Source of the DNA: Acidobacteriota bacterium
GTDB lineage: Bacteria > Acidobacteriota > Blastocatellia > RBC074
Reading direction: 5' to 3'
DNA: 64,000 nt
Assembly: GCA_018269055.1 (NCBI GenBank)
Contig: JAFDVI010000024.1
Coordinates: 1 to 64,000 of the forward strand
In this document: in pieces, positions 37,034 through 47,306 of the stretch
Numbering within the stretch: the stretch's first letter is position 1
Layout of the letters: every line of letters starts with the position of its first letter
Made by a program: the position numbers and the translations under genes
The notes under the pieces: generated by a model
Told to the model about the DNA's origin: nothing
Databases searched by the model: none
The model's input: only the letters and a program-made list of their open reading frames with translations

Positions 37034-38428
37034 TTACTGTGAATAAGAATTAGTGAACTGAGGAACGGTTTTGAGTTGATCAGCGCTTGTTTTATCTTTG
37101 ATTACCGCAGGCGACCAGGCCCATCGCGCCACTATTCCAGCAACAGGAACCCAGTACAATAACGAAGTCAAGTTACCAACTGAAAACATCCAGCTTTCAA
37201 ATAATGCATTTGATGATCCTGCAATAAACACAGAAATAAATACTGCATTAATGCTTCTTTCCAAAAATTCGCCGCGTTGCTGAATCAGCACTACGCTTTT
37301 TACCGCAACTTGGTAGAACAATAACAATAACAAGACAAAGCCAGGTAAGCCCAAATCGCCAAAAATCTCTAAATAACTGTTATGCAATGCACGCCCCGCC
37401 TCTTCATCTCGAGTAAAGGGAAACACTAAAAGATGAGAAGATGCAAAACCATACCCAGTCAATTTTTGCCTCCAAAACAAGGGCCAGACCCCCGACCACA
37501 TTTTGAACCGCTCTTCTTCTGACATTTGTGAAACAAAATCGGTTACCTGCACAGATTTATCAGTGCCTTTGCGGACAAAGCTGACCAAATCAGTCTTTAA
37601 AGTTTGCGAAACAGACAGCACCAATAACAGAACAACGGAGGCCAAAATTATTTTGATTCGGTTTTGGAGGTTCACGACAAAAAAGTATGTCGTCACCGCA
37701 ATAACACATGAGCTCATACCATTCCGCGAATTGGAAAACCAAAGCCCCGCAATAATTATCAGTAACAATAAAATATCTGCCCATTTTACCCATCTCTTTT
37801 GCGCAACCACTCGCCAATGAAACAAAACATACGGCGTTATTAATGCTGAAAAAGTTCCGAACATGTTCTGATTGCCAAAAAAGCCTGCATACTGATTCAT
37901 AATAATCGTAATACCATATCCGAAACCGGAGAGCAGTATCAGTATTGCTGGAGCCAGCATGATCCAGGCTGTGTAGTACTTCAATTGAAAAAGCCGGACA
38001 CAATTACCGCTGCCGAAAATGTAAACCGCCATCCCCTTCATCACGCAATAAATCAGCAAAACAAAACTTATCGCCCTAAAAAAGGAGTAGCTAAAACTAT
38101 CCGCATATAGCGAAGAAAGTAACATGTCACTTAACAACAAAATCAAAACGACACTCAAGACTGTATCAATGCGATATTTAGCAGGAAATTTAATTCGCCA
38201 TGAATACCAGGCCAATAGGATCAGCGCTCCCCAGCGAACAAGGCTCAAAGGGCTAAATGTACTTTCGGACATTTCGGGCGAGATGCCGTAGTAGGCCTTG
38301 TTGGTCGCATAAACAACAAGAATCAGGAAGAAAAAGCCATAAATACGCAAAAAATTATCGCGGAACCGATAAAGGAATAACCATAAAAAGCAACCAACTA
38401 TCCCAATTAAAACCAGTGATGGACTCAT
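37034..38428 (-). CDS. O-antigen ligase/polymerase family protein
   Basis: A 464-residue protein with about 11-12 hydrophobic segments. The large loop has the Wzy_C/WaaL-type pattern: GYGFASSHLLVFPFTRDEEAGRALHNSYLEIFGDLGLPGF, with ALHNSYLEIFGDLGLPG as the hallmark. It joins or polymerises lipid-linked repeat units outside the membrane. Base composition is clearly AT-rich. It overlaps the upstream GT4 gene by four bases (38425-38428). Confidence 0.85.
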   Translation of the reverse strand: MSPSLVLIGIVGCFLWLFLYRFRDNFLRIYGFFFLILVVYATNKAYYGISPEMSESTFSPLSLVRWGALILLAWYSWRIKFPAKYRIDTVLSVVLILLLSDMLLSSLYADSFSYSFFRAISFVLLIYCVMKGMAVYIFGSGNCVRLFQLKYYTAWIMLAPAILILLSGFGYGITIIMNQYAGFFGNQNMFGTFSALITPYVLFHWRVVAQKRWVKWADILLLLIIIAGLWFSNSRNGMSSCVIAVTTYFFVVNLQNRIKIILASVVLLLVLSVSQTLKTDLVSFVRKGTDKSVQVTDFVSQMSEEERFKMWSGVWPLFWRQKLTGYGFASSHLLVFPFTRDEEAGRALHNSYLEIFGDLGLPGFVLLLLLFYQVAVKSVVLIQQRGEFLERSINAVFISVFIAGSSNALFESWMFSVGNLTSLLYWVPVAGIVARWAWSPAVIKDKTSADQLKTVPQFTNSYSQ

Positions 38429-39573
38429 TTACGTTTCCAGGTAGAAGTGACAGCTTGAACGATTCCTTCAGCCGCATTTTCGATTGACCAAGCTTGAATT
38501 TTTGCTCTTGAGTTAATCTGCATCGCCCGTAATAAAAGCGGATTGTTAATAAGTAATTCCATCGCCTTTGCCACTTCAGCAACCGAAAACTCTTGCAACT
38601 TAATGCCAGTACCTTCTTCGACTAAATCTACTGCTGCTCCGCAGTACTGAAATGCAATGATCGCCAAACCGCAGGCCATTGCCTCATTTATTACCAACCC
38701 CCAAGGCTCCTGATCAGCCGGCAAGACTAAAACGTCAGCCATTTTATAGAAAACAGGCAATTCATCTTGAGAAACATTTCCTGTAAAAACGATATTTCGC
38801 CGATTGCCAGCCAACCGCTTTAAATTTTCAACCTCCTCCCCGTCCCCGGCGATTATCAATCCGAACCTATCAGAATCAAGCTGATGGGTTGCTCGAATAA
38901 TCAAATCCACATTTTTTCGTTTAATCAACCGCCCAACAAATAAAAATACAATTTTATCTGTAAACCCAAATCTTTGACGAAATTCTTTTGCTCGATCAGT
39001 TTTCGCAACACTTGCATCAAAGAAAAGCTGGTTATCGACTACCAGCCTGGATTGAAATAATTGAGATGGTCTCGCCCCATATTTTTCCCAAAATTGGCGG
39101 TTCGCCATTCCAATTTCAATTAGGGCGGATGCTTTCTTGGTCACAAAGCGCAACCAAAAGTTTTTTATCGGTCGTCGTAAACCTTTAGGTTTGTCAAAAA
39201 AATAATTAGCATCGCCAATCAGCGCAAAGTCAACCCCTGTCAATGTAGCCCAACACAATAAGAAAACTTGTGGCATTAAGGTATAGCCATAACAGATGAA
39301 ATAATTGGGCTTCTCTTTAAGTATAAAACACAACAATGCGATTACGGCTGACAATGAACTCCCTACGTACTTCCTCCAACCTTCCTTCACTTGATCCAAA
39401 ACGATTACCTTATATGCGGTCTTATCTCTGGAAACATCACCCTGCCATCCAACACTAGAATTCCAGTTCGCACTGTAACAAACCGTTAACTCCCAGTTCG
39501 GGACTGAGCCAAGTTTTTCAAAGACCGGCAAAAAATAAGGCGCTGGTACATTATTTAATACAAGCACTTTCAT
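38425..39573 (-). CDS. Glycosyltransferase family 4
   Basis: A 382-residue protein: MKVLVLNNVPAPYFLPVFEK at the start, then FVGRLIKRKNVDLIIRATHQ, YKMADVLVLPADQEPWGLVI and NEAMACGLAIIAFQYCGAAV in the C-terminal domain. This is the first gene of the minus-strand polysaccharide run and is AT-rich. The sugar it moves is unknown. Confidence 0.87.
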   Translation of the reverse strand: MKVLVLNNVPAPYFLPVFEKLGSVPNWELTVCYSANWNSSVGWQGDVSRDKTAYKVIVLDQVKEGWRKYVGSSLSAVIALLCFILKEKPNYFICYGYTLMPQVFLLCWATLTGVDFALIGDANYFFDKPKGLRRPIKNFWLRFVTKKASALIEIGMANRQFWEKYGARPSQLFQSRLVVDNQLFFDASVAKTDRAKEFRQRFGFTDKIVFLFVGRLIKRKNVDLIIRATHQLDSDRFGLIIAGDGEEVENLKRLAGNRRNIVFTGNVSQDELPVFYKMADVLVLPADQEPWGLVINEAMACGLAIIAFQYCGAAVDLVEEGTGIKLQEFSVAEVAKAMELLINNPLLLRAMQINSRAKIQAWSIENAAEGIVQAVTSTWKRK

Positions 39574-39903
39574 AGTTTGCGTTGAAAACGATGAAAATCA
39601 TTATTACCCATTGCACCATTACTTCCGATAAACACTGCTTATATTTCAGCCCACACTTTAGGACGTTCGCCACCTAAGCCCGGGCGTACAAGCGTTGAAA
39701 CCAATTTTCCCCGTATGCTATTAGTATTGCTATTACAACAAGCACGAAAAACCGCTCTTGATTTAAGACCTCCGCAGCAAGACTCAAAACCTCACCGCTT
39801 TTGCTGACTTCCGGGATAGTGTATTATTAAACTTACGCCATGCCAGATTGTTTAATCCTTCATTCTGGTTTTCACCACTTGCTGCATACGTACCGTAAAG
39901 TTC
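39574..39903. other. Intergenic region between divergent operons
   Basis: 330 bases separate the polysaccharide operon (minus) from thiD (plus), so it should hold both promoters. AT-rich with TATTATTA near 39823-39832, which could be part of a -10 box for thiD, but no -35 at proper spacing is convincing. I see no thiamine riboswitch (no CTGAGA or ACCTGATCTGG-like core) and no open frame of note. Confidence 0.5.
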
Positions 39904-40731
39904 ATGTTAGTCGTGCTTTCCATTGCTGGTTTTGATCCGTCTGGCGGGGCCGGCATATTAGCCGACATCAAAACCTTTGCTGCATTTGATTGCTTTGGCG
40001 TAGCTGCAATCACTTCACTGACATCACAAAACACCATGGGAGTTTATGCTGTTAACCACCAATCTGCCGACATCTTGCGAATGCAAATTAATCCCATCCT
40101 GAATGACTTCAACATTGCCGCGGTCAAGATTGGAATGCTTCCTTCGCAAGAAACGGTCGAAATCGGCGCCGAAACCATTGAATGTTATAAATTGACAAAC
40201 GTGGTAATTGACCCGGTAATTCGTTCCAGCAGTGGTTACGAACTGATTGATAAAACCGCAATGAAGCTTTTCATTAACCGGCTTCTGCCATTAGCCGATG
40301 TTGTCACTCCAAATTTGATCGAAGCTGAACAAATGACCAACCTGGAAGTCAAAGATCTGAACGGTATGAGGCTTGCGGCCAAAGCCATTTATGAAATGGC
40401 GCATTTAGGCTCCTCTAAATATAAACAACCGGCTCCGCGCAGGACCGTGCTTATCAAAGGAGGACATTTGCCCGGCGATGACGCTACTGACATTTTATTC
40501 GATGGAAGCGAATTTCACTCATTCCGAACATCAAAGATCGCGACTCGAAATACACACGGAACCGGTTGCACATTGTCATCAGCTATTGCGGCATTATTGG
40601 CTCGCGGTTTCAATATCCCACAAGCGGTCGCTGGGGCAAAGCGCTATTTGGAAGCAGCCTTGCGATCAGCTCCCGATATCGGTCGCGGCGCAGGGCCGGT
40701 TAACCACACAGTGCGTAACTTTGAAATTTAA
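39904..40731 (+). CDS. thiD: Hydroxymethylpyrimidine/phosphomethylpyrimidine kinase
   Basis: A 275-residue kinase of thiamine synthesis. N-terminal LSIAGFDPSGGAGILADIKT, the AVKIGMLPS loop, NVVIDPVIRSSSGYELI, VVTPNLIEAEQM and NTHGTGCTLSSAIAALLARG are the full set of ThiD motifs, the last holding the anion hole and catalytic Asp/Gly region. It phosphorylates HMP and HMP-P with ATP. It is followed 27 bases later by the NrdD-like gene. Confidence 0.93.
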   Translation: MLVVLSIAGFDPSGGAGILADIKTFAAFDCFGVAAITSLTSQNTMGVYAVNHQSADILRMQINPILNDFNIAAVKIGMLPSQETVEIGAETIECYKLTNVVIDPVIRSSSGYELIDKTAMKLFINRLLPLADVVTPNLIEAEQMTNLEVKDLNGMRLAAKAIYEMAHLGSSKYKQPAPRRTVLIKGGHLPGDDATDILFDGSEFHSFRTSKIATRNTHGTGCTLSSAIAALLARGFNIPQAVAGAKRYLEAALRSAPDIGRGAGPVNHTVRNFEI

Positions 40732-40758
40732 AACAAGTTTGGTCATTACCTAATCTTT

Positions 40759-42858
40759 ATGAACAAGCTTCAAGACAAAGATAGCATTACTCAAACTGAA
40801 ACCGAACTCCTGGTTCGTCAATCGAATGAAAGCGTCGTTCGGTTTGATCCTCAACGAATTGCCAATGCCCTGATTCTTGAAACGGGCTTGTCCCCTCAAC
40901 TCGCAGAACGTATCAGCCAGGAAATCAAAGATCAGGTTGAACGATCGGGGATTCGTGCACTTACCGCACCGTTAATTCGCGGTCTGGTAGACGGACGCCT
41001 GTTGGAATATGGCCTGATTGCGGAATACCGCAAGCATTCCCGTCTTGGAGTGCCATTATTTGACGTTGATCGAATGATTCAGACGGGTGTCAGTGACTCG
41101 ACACGACTGCATGGTCCTGAAGGCACAAGCTTGGCATTGGCTGAAGCAATTAAGCGCGAATATGCGATTCTGACCGTTTTCTCTGACGCGGTCGCGAATG
41201 CCCATCTTTCTGGCGATTTATTTCTGGAAAATTTGGGCGAAATTGACCGTCCGACTGCACTGATTGGCTCGATTGATTTCATCAAAAAACTGGGCGTCCG
41301 CTTGCCTGGAGGGTTGGCCGGATCACGCCCCGCTAAACGCGCTGAGGTGCTGTCTTCTCACCTGGTAACCTACACTGCCGCTTTGCAGGGGTATTTTAGT
41401 GACGCCCTCACCTGGGATTCGATCAATTACGCATTCGCGCCGATGCTTACGGGATTAAGCAAGCGAGAAATTAAACAATTGGCGCAAAGTCTGTTGTTTG
41501 AACTTTCAACACCGGTTGTTGCACGTGGAGGTCAGCCGGTTCATTGTGATTTGCATTTGGATTGGGATGCTCCCGCGTATTTGCGCGATTTGCCCATCAT
41601 TGGAGCCGGCGGCGAAAAGTTTACAACCAGCTACGGCTCAATGAGTGAAACAGCGCGCGAATTTTTGAAGGCTGTCTTTGAAGTTTACCTTGAAGGTGAT
41701 GGCCAAGGGTTGCCCTTTATCGGTTCGCGTCCGATATTGCATCTAACTCATTCTTTTTTTGAAAATTCTGCCAACCAAAACTTTTTGGAATTGGTTTGTC
41801 GAGCAGCATCAGAGCGCGGTGGCCTAGTTTTGGCTTTTGACCGCCCAAACGTAGATGATGCAGCCTCGGTTTTTTCGTCTCGATTCGGCGTCAGCCACGA
41901 AAAATGGCAACGCTCCAGCGCCAGTTTTTCTGAAAGCTGGCAATGGCGCGCAGCAGTTTTCTCTTCGGTTTCCATCAATCTACCGCGCATAGCTTATCAA
42001 GCTGAAAATAGTGCGCCAAAAGTTTTTGAACTGTTGACAGGTCTGCTTGAACTTGCGGCACAGGCTTCGTTGGAGAAACGCGTTTTTTTGGAAAAATTGC
42101 TTGCGCGCGGGGAATCCGGCGCTCTAGGCATGTTGGCGATGCGGCCAGATAAAGAACCCTTTCTTCCCCTGAGTTGGACTTCCCATGCGATTTGCCCCGT
42201 TGGTTTGGCGGAGTTGGCTCAGTTGATGACTGGCGAATCAATTGAAACTTCGAATTCTGCGCAGGAGTTTGCTGCAAGCGTGGTAATTCATCTTGATGCG
42301 GAAGCTGCCAGACTGTCGGCCAAACACAAGGTGCAGTTTCTGATCGCCGAATCCCACGATTTGACAGCACCGCATAGACTGGCGATGTTGGATGCCGGAA
42401 AGTTTGGAGTGCAAGCCGTCAGACAATCCTTGAAAACAGCACTTTCTGCCGTAAGCGAAAATTCGGACACGATGTTTTATACGAATTCGACCAAGCTTCC
42501 GGCTGCTTCAAACGTGAGTCCGATCAACCAACTGACAATCGAAGGCGCGTTACAAAATGGATTGATTTGGAATTCGGCCAGCGACATCGCGCTCGGGCAA
42601 ACGTTGCCGCAGCCCGGTGAACTCGCCGATTTCGTTCGGCAGGCATTTAATCAAACCCAAGTTTCGGCATTCACCTTTTCTACCGAATTCACCATTTGCA
42701 CCGTCTGCCGAACAGTCTCGCGCGGATTGCATAGCGAGTGTCCACAATGTGGATCAACTCGTATCGAAGGACTGGCCCAGGCGACAAATCGCTACAGCTT
42801 CACTTCGAAATGGCCACGCTGGAAGTTGACAGAGTTAAAATTACGTCACCACGAATAG
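40759..42858 (+). CDS. NrdD-like protein lacking the glycyl-radical glycine
   Basis: A 699-residue protein related to class III ribonucleoside-triphosphate reductase. Residues 15-105 form an ATP-cone ([20 protein letters not shown]). The core has [15 protein letters not shown] and [15 protein letters not shown]. The C-terminal zinc site is intact (Cys 647, 650, 661, 664: CTVC and CPQCGS). The glycyl-radical segment, usually RITGYL before the final helix, here reads [20 protein letters not shown], with Asn677 where the Gly should be and no Gly in the last 28 residues. No activase gene (nrdG) is nearby. It cannot work by the known glycyl-radical route. Confidence 0.85.
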   Translation: MNKLQDKDSITQTETELLVRQSNESVVRFDPQRIANALILETGLSPQLAERISQEIKDQVERSGIRALTAPLIRGLVDGRLLEYGLIAEYRKHSRLGVPLFDVDRMIQTGVSDSTRLHGPEGTSLALAEAIKREYAILTVFSDAVANAHLSGDLFLENLGEIDRPTALIGSIDFIKKLGVRLPGGLAGSRPAKRAEVLSSHLVTYTAALQGYFSDALTWDSINYAFAPMLTGLSKREIKQLAQSLLFELSTPVVARGGQPVHCDLHLDWDAPAYLRDLPIIGAGGEKFTTSYGSMSETAREFLKAVFEVYLEGDGQGLPFIGSRPILHLTHSFFENSANQNFLELVCRAASERGGLVLAFDRPNVDDAASVFSSRFGVSHEKWQRSSASFSESWQWRAAVFSSVSINLPRIAYQAENSAPKVFELLTGLLELAAQASLEKRVFLEKLLARGESGALGMLAMRPDKEPFLPLSWTSHAICPVGLAELAQLMTGESIETSNSAQEFAASVVIHLDAEAARLSAKHKVQFLIAESHDLTAPHRLAMLDAGKFGVQAVRQSLKTALSAVSENSDTMFYTNSTKLPAASNVSPINQLTIEGALQNGLIWNSASDIALGQTLPQPGELADFVRQAFNQTQVSAFTFSTEFTICTVCRTVSRGLHSECPQCGSTRIEGLAQATNRYSFTSKWPRWKLTELKLRHHE

Positions 42859-42964
42859 GACAAACGCGAGTTGCGTTTGTGGCGTGCCTGACGCAATTTT
42901 GCTCAACGGGTTTGGTGTGGTACTTTCTCAGCCTCAATTCCAATTCCATTCACCACGCACTGAA

Positions 42965-45900
42965 ATGCCGAAACGAACCGATTTACGCAAAATTATGATC
43001 ATCGGCTCTGGCCCGATTGTCATCGGTCAAGCCTGTGAATTCGACTATTCCGGTACGCAAGCCTGCCGCGCTTTGAAGCAGGAAGGCTATGAAATCGTCC
43101 TGGTCAATTCCAATCCGGCGACGATCATGACCGACCCGGAATTGGCCGACCGTACTTACGTCGAACCTCTCACCATCGAAGCCGCAACCGCCATCATCGA
43201 GCGCGAACGCCCGGATGCACTGTTGCCAACTGTTGGCGGACAAACAGCACTAAACCTGACCGTCAAACTGGCTGAAAGCGGCGTGCTGAAACAGTATGGG
43301 GTTGAACTGATTGGTGCAAAACTGGAGGCAATCAAAGTTGGCGAAGACCGTTTGCTATTCAAAAAGGCAATGGACGAAATCGGGTTGCAGATGCCGAAAG
43401 CGCGGTTTTGTCATTCGATGGCGGAGGCGCAGGCGGCAACCGAAGAGATCAATTTTCCAACCATCATCCGTCCCAGCTTTACGCTCGGCGGCACGGGCGG
43501 AGGCATTGCCTACAATTACGAAGAGTTTGAAGAGATCGCCGAGCGCGGTCTGACGGCGAGTCCGATCAGTGAAATTCTGGTCGAAGAATCCATCATCGGC
43601 TGGAAAGAATACGAACTTGAAGTGATGCGCGATCTGGCAGACAACGTCGTCATCATTTGTTCAATTGAAAACTTCGATGCGATGGGCGTTCACACGGGCG
43701 ATTCGATCACCGTGGCTCCGGCGCAAACGCTGACCGACCGTGAATACCAGATGATGCGCGATGCTTCGATCAAGATCATTCGCAAAGTCGGCGTTGAAAC
43801 CGGTGGATCGAACATCCAATTCGCGCTGAATCCGCGCGATGGCAGTTTGCGCGTGATCGAAATGAATCCGCGCGTTTCGCGGTCGTCGGCGCTGGCGTCA
43901 AAAGCTACCGGCTTCCCGATTGCCAAAATTGCCGCCAAGTTGGCGGTCGGCTATACGCTGGACGAAATTCCGAACGACATCACCAAAAAGACCCCGGCTT
44001 CGTTTGAACCGACGATTGATTATGTCGTCGCCAAGATCCCGAAATGGGCATTTGAAAAGTTCCCCGGCGCGGAAGACATGCTCGGCACCCAGATGAAATC
44101 CGTCGGCGAAGTGATGGCCATTGGCCGCACATTCAAGGAAGCGTTTCTGAAAGGCGTTCGCTCTTTGGAGCGTCGCGGTTCGCCCTATGTCGGATACGTG
44201 GACGACGAAACCTTGCGCCGTAAACTGATCATTCCCAATTCCGACCGCATTCACTACCTGCACGCGGCGTTCGAGCGCGGGTGGACAATTGACGAACTCC
44301 ATGAGCTGACCAATGTTGATCCGTGGTTTTTGAACCAACTCAAGCAAATCGTCGAATTGCAGAATGAAATCAAAGAGGAAGGCTTTTCGTCGCTTTCCGC
44401 CGACCAGATTCGGCGCGCCAAGCGTATGGGCTTTTCCGATGCGCGTATCGCCGACCTGTTGAAAACCACAGAAGATGAAATTCGCAGCAAACGGCTGGCT
44501 GAAAATATCAAACCAGTGTTCAAACGCGTTGACACTTGCGGCGCGGAGTTTGAGTCCTTTACGCCTTATCTTTACTCGACTTATGAAAGTGAATGCGAAG
44601 CTGCGCCGAGTAATCGCCGCAAAATCATGATTTTGGGTTCCGGTCCCAATCGAATCGGCCAGGGGATTGAGTTCGATTATTGCTGTTGTCACGCCGCTTT
44701 CGCATTGAAAGAAGACGGATACGAAACGATTATGGTGAATTGCAACCCGGAAACCGTTTCGACCGATTACGACACCTCCGACCGTCTGTATTTCGAGCCG
44801 CTGACCTTTGAAGACGTCATGCACATTGTTGAGTTGGAAAAGCCCGAAGGCGTTATCGTGCAATTCGGTGGGCAAACGCCGCTGAATTTGGCAATGCGGC
44901 TGCACAAAGCCGGAGTTCCAATCATCGGAACTTCGCCGGAATCCATTGACTTGGCCGAAGACCGCAAGCGATTCGGCAAATTGATCGCCGACCTGAACAT
45001 TCCGCAACCGATCAATGGCACTGCTGTAACAATTGACGAAGCCAAACGGGTGGCCGCAGGTATCGGTTATCCGGTACTGGTTCGTCCGAGTTATGTGCTG
45101 GGCGGACGAGCGATGATGATCGTGTACGACGAAGCCAGTCTGGAACAGTACATGAAAAACGCCGTCGAAGCCTCGCCGGAAAAGCCTGTGCTGATTGATC
45201 GTTTTCTGGAAGACGCGTTTGAAGTTGATGTGGACGCGCTGGCCGATGGCGAGCGCTGCGTCATCGCCGGAATTCAGGAACACATTGAAGAAGCCGGGAT
45301 TCACTCCGGGGATTCTTCGTGTGTGTTGCCGCCTTACATGGTCAAACCGGAACATCTGGACACAATGCGCAAATACACGCGCCAGCTTGCGAAGGCACTT
45401 GAAGTTCGCGGCTTGATGAACATTCAGTTCGCCATCAAAGACGACATTGTTTACGTGCTGGAAGTCAATCCGCGAGCCTCGCGTACGGTTCCATTTGTCT
45501 CCAAAGCGGTCGGCGTTCCGCTGGCCAAGATCGCTGCGCGCGTGATGACGGGCCGAAAACTGGGTGAATTCAATCTACCGGACGAACTCACGGTCAGCAG
45601 CTTCTTCATAAAAGGACCGGTGTTTCCTTTCGCCAAATTCCCCGGCGTTGATCCTGTGCTTGGGCCGGAAATGCGTTCGACAGGCGAGGTCATGGGAATG
45701 GCCGACAGCTTTGGCGGCGCGTTCGCCAAAGCACAGATGGGTGCGAATTCCACCTTGCCCACGGAAGGTACGGCATTTATCAGTGTCAACGACAACGACA
45801 AAACAAATGCCGTTCGTATTGCCAAGCGACTGTACGAACTTGGGTTCAAAATTGTCGCGACGCGTGGAACTGCCGGAGTCCTGAATGAATCCGGAGTCCC

Positions 45901-46162
45901 CACAGAAAAGGTGTACAAGGTCAATGAAGGCCGCCCCAACGTGGTTGATCTGATTAAAAGCGACGAAATTGATTTGATCGTCAACACGCCGCTTGGCCGG
46001 GCTTCATATTATGACGAGCGCGCCATTCGCCGGGCCGCAATGCAATACAGCGTCGTGACATTTACAACCCTGACCGGTGCAAATGCGGCTGCCAGCGCGA
46101 TTACCGCAATGAAAAAAGATGGCAAATTAAGCGTCATTAGTTTGCAGGAACATCATTCTTAA
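42965..46162 (+). CDS. carB: Carbamoyl-phosphate synthase large subunit
   Basis: A 1065-residue protein, of normal length. It has two ATP-grasp halves: [20 protein letters not shown] opens the first and [20 protein letters not shown] the second, each with the Arg-rich [18 protein letters not shown] site. The C-terminal allosteric domain begins near [20 protein letters not shown]. It makes carbamoyl phosphate for arginine and pyrimidines with CarA, which is not in this window. The longer open frame upstream of 42965 lies in the gap after the NrdD-like gene and is not supported. Confidence 0.95.
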   Translation: MPKRTDLRKIMIIGSGPIVIGQACEFDYSGTQACRALKQEGYEIVLVNSNPATIMTDPELADRTYVEPLTIEAATAIIERERPDALLPTVGGQTALNLTVKLAESGVLKQYGVELIGAKLEAIKVGEDRLLFKKAMDEIGLQMPKARFCHSMAEAQAATEEINFPTIIRPSFTLGGTGGGIAYNYEEFEEIAERGLTASPISEILVEESIIGWKEYELEVMRDLADNVVIICSIENFDAMGVHTGDSITVAPAQTLTDREYQMMRDASIKIIRKVGVETGGSNIQFALNPRDGSLRVIEMNPRVSRSSALASKATGFPIAKIAAKLAVGYTLDEIPNDITKKTPASFEPTIDYVVAKIPKWAFEKFPGAEDMLGTQMKSVGEVMAIGRTFKEAFLKGVRSLERRGSPYVGYVDDETLRRKLIIPNSDRIHYLHAAFERGWTIDELHELTNVDPWFLNQLKQIVELQNEIKEEGFSSLSADQIRRAKRMGFSDARIADLLKTTEDEIRSKRLAENIKPVFKRVDTCGAEFESFTPYLYSTYESECEAAPSNRRKIMILGSGPNRIGQGIEFDYCCCHAAFALKEDGYETIMVNCNPETVSTDYDTSDRLYFEPLTFEDVMHIVELEKPEGVIVQFGGQTPLNLAMRLHKAGVPIIGTSPESIDLAEDRKRFGKLIADLNIPQPINGTAVTIDEAKRVAAGIGYPVLVRPSYVLGGRAMMIVYDEASLEQYMKNAVEASPEKPVLIDRFLEDAFEVDVDALADGERCVIAGIQEHIEEAGIHSGDSSCVLPPYMVKPEHLDTMRKYTRQLAKALEVRGLMNIQFAIKDDIVYVLEVNPRASRTVPFVSKAVGVPLAKIAARVMTGRKLGEFNLPDELTVSSFFIKGPVFPFAKFPGVDPVLGPEMRSTGEVMGMADSFGGAFAKAQMGANSTLPTEGTAFISVNDNDKTNAVRIAKRLYELGFKIVATRGTAGVLNESGVPTEKVYKVNEGRPNVVDLIKSDEIDLIVNTPLGRASYYDERAIRRAAMQYSVVTFTTLTGANAAASAITAMKKDGKLSVISLQEHHS

Positions 46163-46189
46163 AATGGGAAAAATTGCCGCTCACTGGTA

Positions 46190-46219
46190 TTGACGCTTCA
46201 AACCTTACGGGTCTAGTAT
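46190..46219 (+). promoter_or_regulatory. Probable sigma-70 promoter of the 6S RNA candidate
   Basis: TTGACG (46190-46195) and TAGTAT (46214-46219) are separated by 18 bases. Transcription would begin around 46226-46231, exactly where the 5' strand of the closing helix of the RNA begins. Confidence 0.6.
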
Positions 46220-46227
46220 GGGTTTTG

Positions 46228-46424
46228 TAAGAGGACTTCTGCAAAGTTAGTGGTATAGGCAATTCAATTTGTTCCTATTCATTTGATCGGGGACTGATGC
46301 AAATTTTCTGTTGACCGGAATGCTCGCCACCGATGTGAGACTCCAAGTCACAGAGCTAAGGTCACCCACCTGTTTTGAACAGGTTCAAATGAGGCTTATG
46401 TCACGGCCCCGCGGAAGTTCTCGT
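46228..46424 (+). ncRNA. ssrS: Candidate 6S RNA
   Basis: About 195 nt between carB and the YmdB-type gene. GAGGACTTCTGC (46231-46242) pairs with GCGGAAGTTCTC (46411-46422) as a 12-bp end helix with two G-U pairs. TTCATTTGA (46278-46286) pairs with TCAAATGAG (46385-46393), leaving a large internal bubble as in 6S RNA. ACCTGTT-TTG-AACAGGT is a hairpin inside. Length, promoter and the position before a YmdB homologue, where 6S genes often lie in other bacteria together with rny/ymdB, agree. The primary sequence is not a clear match to the consensus, so it remains a candidate. Confidence 0.6.
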
Positions 46425-46515
46425 TCAAGTTTGACTATTCCTTTTTCATTTCTGTCACCGTATCGTTTTTTCCCGCAAACGATTTGGCTGACTTAGAAAG
46501 GCCTCTTCAATTCCA

Positions 46516-47298
46516 ATGTTCAGAGTGTTGCTGACCGGCGATACGATGGCTCGCGCTGGTCGTCGTGTATTGGAAGAGCGGTTATTCGATCTTCGCTCCC
46601 AACGCGAGATTGATTTCGTTGTGTCCAACGTCGAAAACGCCGCCGGAGGCTATTCCATCACCTCACGCATCGCCGAAGACTTGTTTGCCGCCGGGGTGGA
46701 CGTTATGACTTCGGGTAATCACATCTTCGACAAAAAAGAAATTCTCGAATTCATCGAACGCGAACCTCGATTGCTTCGCCCAGCCAATTACGCTCCCGGA
46801 GTGCCCGGCAAGGGTCGTTGGGTTGGCAAGGTGAAGGGCATTCCCGTCGCCGTCATTAATTTGCAGGGACGCGCCTTTATGCCTCCTTCAGACGATCCGT
46901 TTCGATGCGCGGACGCACAACTGGCCGCGCTGGAGCCTTCCGTCAAAATCGTTCTGGTAGATATGCACGCCGAAACCACGGCTGAAAAAATCGCCATGGG
47001 GCGGTATCTGGATGGGCGAGTTTCCGCCGTTGTCGGCACTCATACACACGTGCAAACCGCTGATGAACAGATTTTTCCGAACGGCACTGCGTACATCACT
47101 GATTTGGGAATGACGGGGCCGCATGATGGAGTTATCGGCATGCAAACCAGCATCGTCATTGAGCGGTTCCTGAAAGGCGTCGCTCCGCGCTTTGAGCCGA
47201 GCGACGGCGACATCAAGCTCAACGGGTTGCTCGTGGATTTGGATGAAGAATCGGGAAAAGCGATTCAAGTTGAACGAGTAAGCCTGGATCACAAGTAA
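46516..47298 (+). CDS. YmdB/TIGR00282-type metallophosphoesterase
   Basis: A 260-residue phosphodiesterase with the two-metal motifs: [13 protein letters not shown] (Asp), [11 protein letters not shown] (Asn/Glu), [12 protein letters not shown] (Asn-His), [11 protein letters not shown] and [12 protein letters not shown]. This family (YmdB of Bacillus) hydrolyses 2',3'-cyclic nucleotides and influences RNA turnover and development. The start at 46516 follows the 6S candidate by about 90 bases. The next gene follows after eight bases. Confidence 0.92.
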   Translation: MFRVLLTGDTMARAGRRVLEERLFDLRSQREIDFVVSNVENAAGGYSITSRIAEDLFAAGVDVMTSGNHIFDKKEILEFIEREPRLLRPANYAPGVPGKGRWVGKVKGIPVAVINLQGRAFMPPSDDPFRCADAQLAALEPSVKIVLVDMHAETTAEKIAMGRYLDGRVSAVVGTHTHVQTADEQIFPNGTAYITDLGMTGPHDGVIGMQTSIVIERFLKGVAPRFEPSDGDIKLNGLLVDLDEESGKAIQVERVSLDHK

Positions 47299-47306
47299 AT
47301 AGATTT

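Noticed and set aside
39574..39903. Possible thiamine (TPP) riboswitch before thiD
   Set aside because: The conserved core segments of the TPP aptamer are absent.
43898..45355. Open frame of 485 codons on the minus strand
   Set aside because: It is antisense to carB, a full-length conserved gene, and its translation has no recognisable motif.
46381..46400. GGTTCAAAT resembling a tRNA T-loop
   Set aside because: No acceptor or anticodon stem can be formed around it; it belongs to the RNA candidate helix.
46311..46496. Small open frame of 61 codons upstream of the YmdB-type gene
   Set aside because: It lies within the structured RNA candidate and has no start signal or family match.
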